Of a DNA stretch of 64,000 bases, positions 46,322-64,000 are shown one piece after another (position 1 is the stretch's first letter; every line of letters begins with the position of its first letter). The stretch comes from Hyperoodon ampullatus (taxonomy: Eukaryota; Chordata; Mammalia; Artiodactyla; Ziphiidae), in assembly GCA_949752795.1 (NCBI GenBank), contig OX457058.1, forward strand, positions 37,822,587 to 37,886,586, given 5' to 3'. The notes below the pieces were generated by a model that was not told the DNA's origin, did not search any database, and was given only the letters and a program-made list of their open reading frames with translations. The translations under genes were made by a program, and so were the position numbers.

Positions 46322-46346
46322 TTCACACCTCGGGCTCAGGATAAAG
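46322..46346 (+). promoter_or_regulatory. MESP1: MESP1 core promoter: T-box site and TATA-like box
   Basis: TTCACACCT (46322-46330) is the reverse complement of AGGTGTGAA, a full T-box half-site. GGATAAAGC follows at 46339-46347, about 45 bases before the ATG. T and EOMES are established activators of MESP1. Direct use of this site is inferred. Confidence 0.55.
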
Positions 46347-46386
46347 CAGTCGCTGGCCGCCGGCCCCCAGACGCGCCGGCGCTGCC

Positions 46387-47103
46387 ATGGCCCAGTTCCT
46401 GTGCCCGCCGCTCTCTGAGTCCTGGATCCTCTCCGCGGGCTGGGACCCAGCTCGGCCGCCGCCGGCCTCCAACAGGGACTGTGGCTGCTCGCCCGCCTCG
46501 TCCCCGGACTCCTGGGGCAGCGCCCCGGCCGGCAGCCCCGTGTCTAGCCCCGGGAGGCCAGTCACCAGCGCCGCCCTCCGCGCCCCGACTGCGGGGAGGC
46601 GCGGCGCCCGCGGCAGCCGCCTAGGCAGCGGGCAGCGGCAGAGCGCCAGCGAGCGCGAGAAGCTGCGCATGCGCACGCTCGCCCGCGCCCTGCACGAGCT
46701 GCGCCGCTTTCTGCCGCCGTCCGTGGCGCCTGCCGGCCAGAGCCTGACCAAGATCGAGACACTGCGCCTGGCCATCCGCTACATCGGCCACCTGTCGGCC
46801 GTACTGGGCCTCAGCGAGGAGAGCCTGCAGCGCCAGCGCCGACGCCACAGCGACGCGGCGCTCCCTCGAGGCTGCCCGCTGTGCCCCGACGGCGGCCCCG
46901 CGCAGGCGCAGACGCAGATGCAGACTCAGGCGCAGGCGTGCGGCCCAGACCTGGGCTCAGCCGCCAGCGCCGTGGTGTCCTGGGGGTCCCCGCCCGCCTA
47001 CCCCGGAGCTCTAGCGGCGCCCGAGCCGCGCGATCCGCCTGTGCTTTACGACGAGGCGGCGTGCCCGGAAGGGCCGGCGATGGAGCCAGGCCCCTCATCT
47101 CCG
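46387..47103 (+). CDS. MESP1: MESP1 exon 1 (bHLH)
   Basis: Start in context GCCATGG. It ends EPGPSSP at CCG|GTTAGT, a GT donor of less usual sequence, in phase 0. The frame stays open for another 297 bases of intron. Confidence 0.92.
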
Positions 47104-47503
47104 GTTAGTACCTCCTTCCCGCGCGGAGCTCCCTCCGGGCGCGGCGCAGTAGTGGATGGCGCTACCTACTGTTTCGCGCCCCCCGGCGCGCACTGCGGGG
47201 ACCAGACCCCGTGCGGCTCCCCCACTGACGACCCGGCCTCGCCTGCTCGCCCTCCGGAGCAACAGAGTTGGTGTGCCCGGGGCGCCCGAGCGGCGAGGGG
47301 AGGGAGAGTACACGCAGGGGGCGGGGTCCCGCTCCCCGCCAGAGGCGCCCTGAAAGTGGAGCTCGCGAGGCGGACACCCACGCTCGGTGTCCAACGCTGA
47401 GGGCCTCGCTGTTCCCTCTCTCCTCAAGCTCTTTCCCGGCGACGTACTGGCCCTGCTGGAGACCTGGATGCCCCTCTCGCCCCTGGAGTGGCCGCCGGCC
47501 TGA
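46387..47503 (+). CDS. MESP1: Mesoderm posterior bHLH transcription factor 1, complete
   Basis: bHLH factor marking the earliest cardiac and cranial mesoderm and driving exit from the primitive streak. Exon 1 (46387-47103, 239 codons) begins [19 protein letters not shown], the MESP1 N-terminus. It has the bHLH at about residues 83-136, identical to that of MESP2 in this window, and CPLCPD soon after. Exon 2 (47429-47503, 24 codons plus stop) gives [20 protein letters not shown] then WPPA, the MESP1 C-terminus. The total is about 263 residues, against 268 in human, with a slightly shorter end. Its position between MESP2 and WDR93 supports the name. Coordinates include a 325-base intron. Confidence 0.95.
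47429..47503 (+). CDS. MESP1: MESP1 exon 2
   Basis: Acceptor CTCCTCAAG preceded by a pyrimidine run. It encodes [20 protein letters not shown] and WPPA then TGA. Confidence 0.92.
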   Translation, partial: LFPGDVLALLETWMPLSPLEWPPA

Positions 47504-47768
47504 GTAGTTGAAGTGACGGCGGACATCTGGCGCCCCGTTCTGTGAGCACCGACGCCTTTTTGGCCTCTGCGCCTTCGAAGAGGTCCCACTCCAGACTCCC
47601 TTTCCTGGAAGAGGGCACCGGCGATACTGGCATGGGCATTGCTGAAAGGGAGAGCCTGTCCCCACCCAGGACGGACTTCCCCAACCCCTCCCGTGATGGA
47701 GGGACCCAGAGGGTAGACACTTTGAGGCAGGCAGGAGGCTCTGCCTAGTACGTGTTTATTTATTTGTG

Positions 47769-47774
47769 AATAAA
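47769..47774 (+). terminator. MESP1: MESP1 polyadenylation signal
   Basis: AATAAA 266 bases after the stop, followed by a GT-rich stretch (TTTTGTGCTGGTGTC). It puts the transcript end near 47790. Confidence 0.8.
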
Positions 47775-48726
47775 TTTTGTGCTGGTGTCACTTGGCAAGT
47801 TCTTCTTTCTCTAGAGGGGCACAAAGCTCCCTTCCCCGCCTCCAAAGGACGTAGGAGAGTTGGGAGGGTTTCTTGCAGTCTTCAGACCCCAAAGCACACA
47901 GGCTCAGACCCCTTCCTCCTTTTCCCCAGCCCTGGCTTAGCACCTCCTGTTCCAGATGGGTTAGCCTGAGGGGGAGGAGATTCACTGGAGAAAGTGGCAG
48001 CGAGCGGAGTCTGTCCATCTTTTCTTTGAACCTGGTGGGGAGCTGAATAAAACCATGTATCTCTGTAGAAAATGCATTTCCATTAGTGCGTACTTGCTGT
48101 GCACCAGGTCCTTTACACATTTTATACCTAAGTAATCATTTTGCAGAAGGATAAGCCAAGGATCAGCACTCAAGCCTAGGTTTGACTTCAGAATCCGGGC
48201 TCTCAGCTCTGGTAGGGTTTTGCCAGCTCCATTCATTCTGGGGTCTTAGGGGACACCAGCTCCAAGGGCTCATTGCATGTGTCCCAAATCCTTATTCCCC
48301 TTGTGCTGGAGAGTTAGGCCTGGACCCTGGGATTTTCCCATCTCCCTTCACTCTAGTTTCTCTCCCATGTGGTTTAGAGACATGAAATAATATCAGTGGT
48401 CAGCCCCACGTTTAAGTAACTGTGACCTCCCAGAGGCCTGGCTAGGGTGAGATGAGAGGTCCATTGGTTGCATACAAATCCACAGAGCTGACCTGGAACC
48501 AGGCTTGGATTCAGGTTAGGGAAGTGCTGTGTGGGGAAGGGGAGCCTTGAGCCCTGAAGGAGCCTGGCCTCAGTCAGGGGGTCTGGTGAGCAGTCAAGCC
48601 TGGCGGGTGGTGAGGTGGGGTAAGCGGGTGTAGCCTCTCTGTCCGAGGGCTCCTCAGCCGTCTCTGGATACTCAGTTCTTCCCCTCTGCCCTGCTCAAGC
48701 ATCTTTGAAATACTGGCCTTGGCATT

Positions 48727-48931
48727 TTTTTTTTTTTTTTGCGGTACGCGGGCCTCTCACTGTTGTGGTCCCTCCGGCCACGGAGCACAGGCTCCGGACG
48801 CGCAGGCTCGGCGGCCATGGCTCACGGGCCCAGCCGCTCCGCGGCATGTGGGATCTTCCCGGACCAGGGCACGAACCCATGTCCCCTGCATCGGCAGGCG
48901 GACTCTCAACCACTGCGCCACCAGGGAAGCC
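48727..48931 (-). mobile_element. CHR-2-type SINE, young form
   Basis: T-run then GCGGTACGCGGGCCTCTCAC, ending CCACCAGGGAAGCCC. Flanked by GGCCTTGGCATTTTT on both sides. Confidence 0.94.
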
Positions 48932-48944
48932 CCAGGCCTTGGCA

Positions 48945-49380
48945 TTTTTTATAAGAGCTTTATTGAGATATAATTTATGTACCATAAAATTCACTTTTAA
49001 AGTACATAATTCAATGGTTTTAGTATATTCATACAGTTATGTAACCATCACCACTGTCTAATTTTGGGTCATTTTCATCACCCCCCAAAAGAGACCCTGT
49101 AACCATTAACAGTGACTCCCCATGATTCCGTTTCCCCACTCTCCACCCCAGCCAGCTCATCTGCTTTCTATCTCTATAGATTTGCCTGTTCTGGACATTT
49201 AGTATGAATGGAATCATATATCATGAGGCCTTTTGCATCTTGCTTCTTTCACTTAGCATCATATTTTCTCATGTATCGGTACTTTGTTTCTTTTTATTGC
49301 TCGATGCTCTTCCATTGTATGGATATACCACAGTTTATTTATCCATTGATATTGATAGGTTCGTTTTGAAACCACTTTGG
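48945..49380 (-). mobile_element. L1 3' fragment, minus orientation
   Basis: Starts TTTTTTATAAGAGCTTTATT, then ATATAATTTATGTACCATAA, and continues through the complement of the ORF2 end. Similar to the fragment at 38.8 kb. Confidence 0.82.
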
Positions 49381-49799
49381 AGATCATTTCCAGTGCTCTG
49401 GCCCAGGCCAGGAGGGGCAGTGATTCAGAGTGGGGTGGGGGGCTCACTGTGTATAATTCAGAAGCCCAGGCGCACCCTGCCCAGCGTTTGGCTGCAGAGA
49501 GTGCGATCCAGAAGCAGAGGCCCTGCAGGGGGCGGGACCTCACACCTTCGCTGATCCGCCCCCTTTCGCGCACCTCCACCCCCAACGCGCTCTCCCCTCC
49601 CAGAGCCCTAAGGAGCAGAACGGGAAGTCTTTTCCAGGACCTAGGCCAGTTTAGAAAATCTATTTACATGGCAAAGGCCCCGTGGTTTAGGACGGGGAAT
49701 TAAAGTTATTAGCAAGTCTTTTCACAGATAAGTGGAGCTCATCGGCCAGCCCCCTCCCCTGCGGAGAGCCTCCCCTCGCTCTCCGAGCCCAGGAGCGGC

Positions 49800-49945
49800 C
49801 CACTGTTTATTAGCACCTGGGTGTGAATTTTCATTAGCACGTCCCTGTTAATAAGAGAGGTCTGGAGATGGGAAGGGGGCGCCTCCCACCACTCCCATGC
49901 CCCCACCCCCTTCCTGGGCTGGCCGCACTCACACCCACCGGGAGG
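49800..49945. promoter_or_regulatory. Candidate T-box element downstream of MESP1
   Basis: GGGTGTGAA, just after CACCTG (at about 49816-49828), and an opposing TCACACCC (at about 49930) are T-box-like half-sites. TTTATTAGCA, TTCATTAGCA and TTAATAAG nearby are A/T homeobox-like words. It lies about 2.1 kb past the MESP1 polyadenylation signal. Confidence 0.4.
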
Positions 49946-52900
49946 AGGACTGTAAGCAGCGTCCAGGTAGGTGAGCCGTGGGCGAGTGGTCGCTCTCAGT
50001 TCTCTGCTAACCTGTGAGCTAACCCCAGTTAGCAGGACCATCTTGAGGATGGGCAGATAGATAAGGAAGAGGCTAACTAACACGCCCGTGCGGATATTCA
50101 GGGGCAGCGCTGGGACTGGGACGCGGGTGTGACTCTAGGGCCTGCCTGTGTGCTTCCCCGATGGTGCACTGCCTTTGCGACAGCTGAGCAAGGACAGAGG
50201 GTGCTGGGTGGCGCCTCACCTCACCTGGGGCTGGTCCAGAGCGGTCTGGGCACCGTCCTGCTAGAAGTGGGAGGAGGGGGAGGATGGCATCAGAGGCCTG
50301 GCCTGCGGATCCGCCGGCAGGCTGGTCGCCGCCAGTCAACAGTGCTGCCCTGCTTTCCGCCTTCGAAGCCCAAGGGGTCAGAAGCCACGTGGTGGAGAAA
50401 CAGACATATATGGAGCAGCAATTTCAAGCCATTTTAGCCTCAGAGCCACAGGTGAGGCGGGCAGGTGGTGCTTATACCTATTTTACAGATCAGGACGCTG
50501 GAGCACAGAAAAAGTTCAAGGAATTTTCCACAAAGCTAGTACGCGGCTATTGGGGTGGGGACTATTGGGGTGGGGACAACGGTGGGTGGTAGTCGACAAA
50601 TCCGGTCTTTGCCTTAGCCTGGCAGGCGAGTGTGTGAGCATGTTGGGGGTGTGAAATAAAGCTCCTAAAGCACATGGGCCACCAGTGCCGTTGCCAGCAG
50701 GGACCTGCCACTGCCTGCTGACCACACGTGTTGCTCCCGCCAAGACAGCTGTACTGTGTAGATGCTGATGCTGGACGGGCCAGTGTTTTAAGGAGGGGCA
50801 GCTAAGCTGATTGGTCGACATGCAAGACATTTATTCAAGGACACGCCACTTGGGTCACCGTATGAACCCAGGGGCAGAGGGAAGGGCTGGTGGTCATGAG
50901 TTGTCTGTATCGGCAGATGGCGGACTGTCCTGGTAGCAGGGCTGGAGAGCTGGGTGGGCAGGTGGTGCACCTGGAGGAGGGCCGTGCGTTGGCCATGCGT
51001 TGCTAAATAAACAGGTCCATCTGAGGGGCACATGGATGCCCCAGGATTCTGAAACACCCCCTACCTGGAGAACCAGGCTGGCGCAGGGCTGGGGAGGGAA
51101 GCGAGCCCTAACTGCAGAGCCCTTGTTTATCCCAGGGTGAGGCCAGGGCCACTTTGTCCACTCCCCCGCTCTCCCCCAGGGGCAGACCCTGCATTTGCAC
51201 AACGCTGAGGGTAAGTGCCTCCTCAACTTTGTACCCCAGGCACTCATTTGCCTCACCCTAGTCCCAGCACTCCCCTGAGAAGACCCAAGGTTCTTGGTGC
51301 TGCTTCTAAGGGGCCCTTTCTCCCAGTGGACAAGGACCTCTTTGGGGCCACTGGCACAGCCCCAGTGGTGCACCAGCGCTAGTGCCCTGGATCCCCAGCC
51401 TAGTGCCCCCTGGGCCTCTTCTGCCCATCTTCTGGCACTTTGCCAGCCCTGGCTCCTTCTTCATCCCTCTGTGGGCCCCAGCACCTAAGGCTCCCTGTGA
51501 ATGCCCCAGCCCTCTTCGCTCCCCCCACGCACACTAGGAAATGAGGAGGTGGCCTGGTGTTGGCTGCATGTGACTTTGGAAAGGGTGGACAGGGCACCTT
51601 CGTTGTCTCGGCCTGTTCAGCACCCCTCCTGCCTTCGTCCCTTGCGGCCTGTCATTTTCTTTTCTCCAGACAGCTCCCCCTTCCTTAGTTTGGGTGGCCA
51701 TGACGTCCATGCCCCTCCAGGGATGGGCACGTGTGCAGGCTGGCAAGGTCGTCACGGTGAGTGGTTCAGGCAAGTGACCACATGCAGGCCGGTGAGGAGC
51801 AGGCTCAGGACTTTGCTGGAACCATCGAGAAAGGGACACTCACTGTGGGTGCTGTTGGTGGCCATGGTGCCGCCCAAGCAGAGGGCCTACCTGGAAAGGG
51901 AGTCAAAACTGAGAGGCGGAGAAGGATTCCTGCTCTTATCCAACACCGGGGTCCAGCCACACGGAAAGCATTACGCCTGGACTTTTACACTATATGAGCC
52001 CACAAATTCCCCTTGTTGCTAAAGTTAGTTTGAGGTGGGTTTCTGACTTGCTGTTGAAAAAATCCATCAGGATTTGATACAGGCTGTTCCAAGCTGTGTA
52101 ACCTGAGTGTCAGTTTCCCTCTCATGTAAAATGGGGGTAATGATATCTACATTTCGCAAGGCTTATGTGAAAAATACACAGACCATGGTAGATGCCCCGT
52201 AAATGTTAGTTCCCCGTCACATTTAGGTGGCGTGTAAGGCCAAGACTATCATCCTAAGTTTTCCTTCCTCATGCTGCCACCATGCCTACTGTGGAAAAGG
52301 ATTGTTGTAGAAGTTGTTTTTGCTGCTGTGTTTTCATTCCCATCTGGGGGAGGCCAAGGGGCAGAGTGTCTCAGGCGGGGACCTCTTCATCCAGGGGACA
52401 TTCAGCTATAGTCAGTATCAGCACCATGAGGGCGGTGTCGTGCCAACAAAGAGTGTGTGTGACCCAGGGGAGAAGGTGGATGGGGATACAAAAGCAGCTG
52501 CGGTCACAAAACAATGCAAGCGTTTGGCCTTGGTGGGCGGTCTTGGGAGAGGGCCGGAGGCACTAACCGCTTGCAGTTCTCAAAGATACCACACGGTGTC
52601 CTCGGAGAGGCAGACGTAGGCCTTGAGCTGCAGGGGACTCCTCCACCCAGTTTTCCTGGGAAGGGCAGTTTCTAGAAAAGAAAAAGGCACCTCTCCGCCC
52701 TCTTCCTGTGCCCCCAGGTCCCCCAGCCTCCTCTAGGGTTCCCAGACCAGAAGGCAAGAGGCAGTAGTGGCACAGTTCCTGCCTGCCTCCTCACCTGCTC
52801 CTACTTTGCCTCTCACACCTGTGTGACCTCAGGCAGTCACTCAACCTCTCTGAGCCTCAGCCTCTCCAAACTGATTTCATAAGGTTATGAGACAGCAAAG

Positions 52901-53127
52901 AGGGAAAAGAAGTAGGCGGAGAGAAAAGGAGGCCACACAGTAGCTGGGGTGGACTGGGCATCTTACTCATTTGAACACAGTGGCTCCTGGTCCTATGAGG
53001 CAAGTGGTCCTCACAAGGCCTGGGACTCTGGCTGACATAATTGCCTGGGCCCTGCTGGGGGTCTGGACTGGGTGGGAATGAAGGTTACACACCACAGCAG
53101 CTTTGGAGTCTGGAGACAATATCGCTG

Positions 53128-53133
53128 TTTATT
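53128..53133 (-). terminator. WDR93: WDR93 polyadenylation signal
   Basis: TTTATT on the plus strand, so AATAAA on the minus strand, about 235 bases after the WDR93 stop. Confidence 0.7.
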
Positions 53134-53365
53134 TAGGTGACACATCTGCCCGCCTGAGGATTCCGACAAGTGGCTTAGTGGTTGAAGGCCCCCCAAACTG
53201 GGCCTCTCCCCTTGCTGGCTCTGCAGAGGTCCCAGACTGCAAGTCTAGGCCCCTTAGGCCTACTGAGCTGCAGCCCTTTGTCACTGTGTCTCTTGACCTC
53301 ACAGCATTCCAGGGCAAAGCCTGCCTGCTGCCAACCTTTTCAGAGAGGCCAGGGCAGCAGCCCTG

Positions 53366-62380
<9,015 letters not shown>

Positions 62381-62439
62381 CTATAGGAAACAAGACACAC
62401 AGACATCCAGACTTGAAGACTTTTCAAGTTTTGCTATCC

Positions 62440-62815
62440 TCTCCTAGGCATATATCCTGGAGAAATTCTTGTCTATAAGCATCAGGAGGTGTGTCAGAGA
62501 TGTTCACAGTAGTGAAAACTGGGAACAATCTAAATAAATCATTGGTAGGAGAATGCTTAAGTAATTGTGTTACATTATACAATGGGATACAATATAGCAA
62601 CGAAAATAAAAGAGCTGGAGCTACATACAACATGTATGGCTCTCATGAACAACATCGCAAAGCAAGTTACAGAATAAATAGCATTGAAAAACAAGTTGGA
62701 GAATATACATAATATGATTCCACTTACAGGTCCCCTAAAATATGCACAGCTAAACAATATATTGCTTGGAGATACAGTCATGTGGATGTGGTTAATTCTT
62801 AAAGGAAAACAAAGA
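62440..62815 (+). repeat. Old L1-like 3' fragment
   Basis: Text such as AATCTAAATAAATCATTGGT and GGCTCTCATGAACAACAT followed by TATGATTCCACTTACAGG resembles old mammalian L1 3' regions. The family is uncertain. Confidence 0.5.
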
Positions 62816-62872
62816 AATGATGGATTTAGGACAACATAAATAAATAAGTAAATTTAAAAAAAAAGAAAAAAG

Positions 62873-63215
62873 GGACTTCCCTGGTGGCGCAGTGGTTAAG
62901 AATCCGCCTGCCAGTGCAGGGGACACGGGTTCAATCCCTGGTCCAGGAAGATCCCACATGCTGCAGAGCAACTAAGCCCGTGAGCCACAACTACTGAGCC
63001 TGCGCTCTAGAGCCCGTGAGCCACAACTACTGAGCCCACGTGCCACAACTCCTGAGCCCACACGCCTAGAGCCTGTGTTCTGCAACAAGGGAAGCCACCG
63101 CAATGAGGAACGCGCTCACAGCAACAAAGAGTAGCCCCCACTCACCGCAACTAGAGAAAGCCTGTGCACAGCAATGAAGACCCAGTGCAGCCAAAAATAA
63201 ATAAAGTAAAAAAAG
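62873..63215 (+). mobile_element. CHR-2-type SINE, long form
   Basis: Begins GGGACTTCCCTGGTGGCGCA and ends CCAAAAATAAATAAAG with an A-rich tail. Full-length multi-unit form. Confidence 0.94.
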
Positions 63216-63226
63216 AAAGAAAACAA

Positions 63227-63672
63227 TGTGGTAGATTGAAAAAAAAAAGTAGACATAATATTTGGCAGTAACTCCCACTTAAAAGGTGGAGTCTATTTTT
63301 CTGCTGCTTAAATGTGGGTGTGGCCAGGTGACATGCTTTGTCCAGTGTCAGAGGCTTGGAAAGCATCAGTGAACCTCGCTGGCTGGTGGGAGCCCTCAGG
63401 CTACCAGGTGACGGAGCCTGAGATGGCCTGCAGGAGAGGCCGAAAGGAAGAGTGCCCCGGCCAATGGCTGCCAACTGCCTGGTACGTGAGTGAGGCCAGC
63501 TTAGACATCCAGCCCCTAACCGAGCTGCTAGCTGCCCGAAGGCACCTGTGAGAGCCAAGGCGAGACCAGCCCATAGTGCTGACCTACTGCATCAGAGACT
63601 GAACACTGACTGTTTTCTTAAGCCATTAAGTTGTGGAGTGGTTTGTTATATGTAGCAATAGATAATTAAAAG
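63227..63672 (+). repeat. Solitary MaLR (MLT1-type) LTR relic
   Basis: Begins TGTGGTAGATTG and ends with AGCCATTAAGTTGTGGAGTG and AGCAATAGATAATTAAAA, which resemble MLT1 LTR ends. No internal genes. Confidence 0.6.
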
Positions 63673-63679
63673 GTGGTTA

Positions 63680-64000
63680 ACTTGGAGGAGGAGAGAGAAG
63701 GATGTGATCAGGGAGAAGCACACAGAGAGCCTTAACTGAATTGGAGATGATCTGTTTCTTAAGCTCGGTGATGGGTACAGTGGAGTTCTCACCCCCCCAA
63801 TATGTATGCTAAATACACCCCCTCACACAGATTGTACAGATCATTTGCCTGCATAAAATAGTTCACAATTTAAAAGAGAGAGAGAGAGACCCTTGGAGAA
63901 ACTGATAAAAAACTTTTGGCAGAAATGACCCTCTTCCTGGTCATGTGGGATATGAAAGATGTCATTTGTGCCATCATACAATTTATATATATATATATAT
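63680..64000. other. Right edge, old repeat-like and simple sequence
   Basis: Likely an old L1 3' remnant (63700-63870), a short (AG)n at about 63876-63890 and a (TA)n run at about 63983-64000, which is cut by the window edge. No exon is seen. Confidence 0.5.

Larger units (their letters stand above)
42100..46330. other. MESP1 upstream region
   Basis: Mostly apparently unique sequence from 42.1 to 45.0 kb, with candidate regulatory clusters at 42151 and 43710-43777. Old minus-strand L1 sequence lies at about 45135-45605. No coding exon is recognised. Confidence 0.55.
46330..47520. other. CpG-rich block over MESP1
   Basis: Dense CG dinucleotides and GC-rich sequence across both exons and the intron, as in the MESP2 block. 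Not counted computationally. Confidence 0.75.
47800..53100. other. Intergenic region between MESP1 and WDR93
   Basis: A tail-to-tail spacer. It holds a CHR SINE (48727-48931), an L1 3' piece (48945-49380), a GC-rich apparently unique block (49400-51700), a possible old repeat tail at about 51840-52060 and MIR-like sequence at 52070-52220. No gene is recognised. Confidence 0.55.

Noticed and set aside
51761..52022. Possible gene or pseudogene at 51.8 kb
   Set aside because: The 3' half (TTTTACACTATATGAGCCCA, then GTTAGTTTGAGGTGGGTTTC) resembles an old LTR-type repeat tail, and no protein family is recognised.

Overview
This window is vertebrate nuclear DNA, most likely from a cetacean (whale or dolphin). 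The genes are split by GT-AG introns. The SINEs are almost all the tRNA-derived CHR type of Cetartiodactyla, many with long A-tails and intact target-site duplications. I saw no BovB or Bov-tA elements such as a ruminant would show. The gene order ANPEP - MESP2 - MESP1 - WDR93 is the order of human 15q26.1 in reverse.

Layout: (1) 1-2.4 kb is the ANPEP upstream flank, ending in a TATA/HNF1-type promoter. (2) 2449-20952 (+) is ANPEP (aminopeptidase N/CD13). All 20 coding exons have matching phases and an unbroken reading frame of about 990 codons, followed by a 3' UTR and an AATAAA at 21395. (3) 21.4-26.5 kb is intergenic, with one well-preserved MaLR LTR. (4) 26567-28496 (-) is MESP2, two exons. 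(5) 28.5-46.3 kb is the space between the two divergently transcribed MESP genes. It is repeat-rich but holds candidate mesoderm regulatory clusters. (6) 46387-47503 (+) is MESP1, two exons, in a CpG-rich block. (7) 47.8-53.1 kb is intergenic with another candidate T-box cluster. (8) 53.1 kb to the right edge (-) is the 3' part of WDR93. I place five exons; the 5' part lies beyond the window.

MESP1 and MESP2 are sister bHLH factors of early mesoderm and somite segmentation. Their bHLH exons are almost identical here, and both have T-box-type sites close to the start codon, which fits control by T/EOMES/TBX6. ANPEP and WDR93 are unrelated neighbours: a brush-border and myeloid ectopeptidase, and a WD-repeat protein associated with cilia.

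Repeats dominate the rest and show clear nesting: SINE in SINE, L1 in L1, SINE in L1 in MIR, and two SINEs at one target. No bacterial-type system, CRISPR array or intact virus is present. Exon boundaries come from splice-site reading and phase continuity. Family names rest on my recall of the human proteins and repeat consensi, not on a database search.
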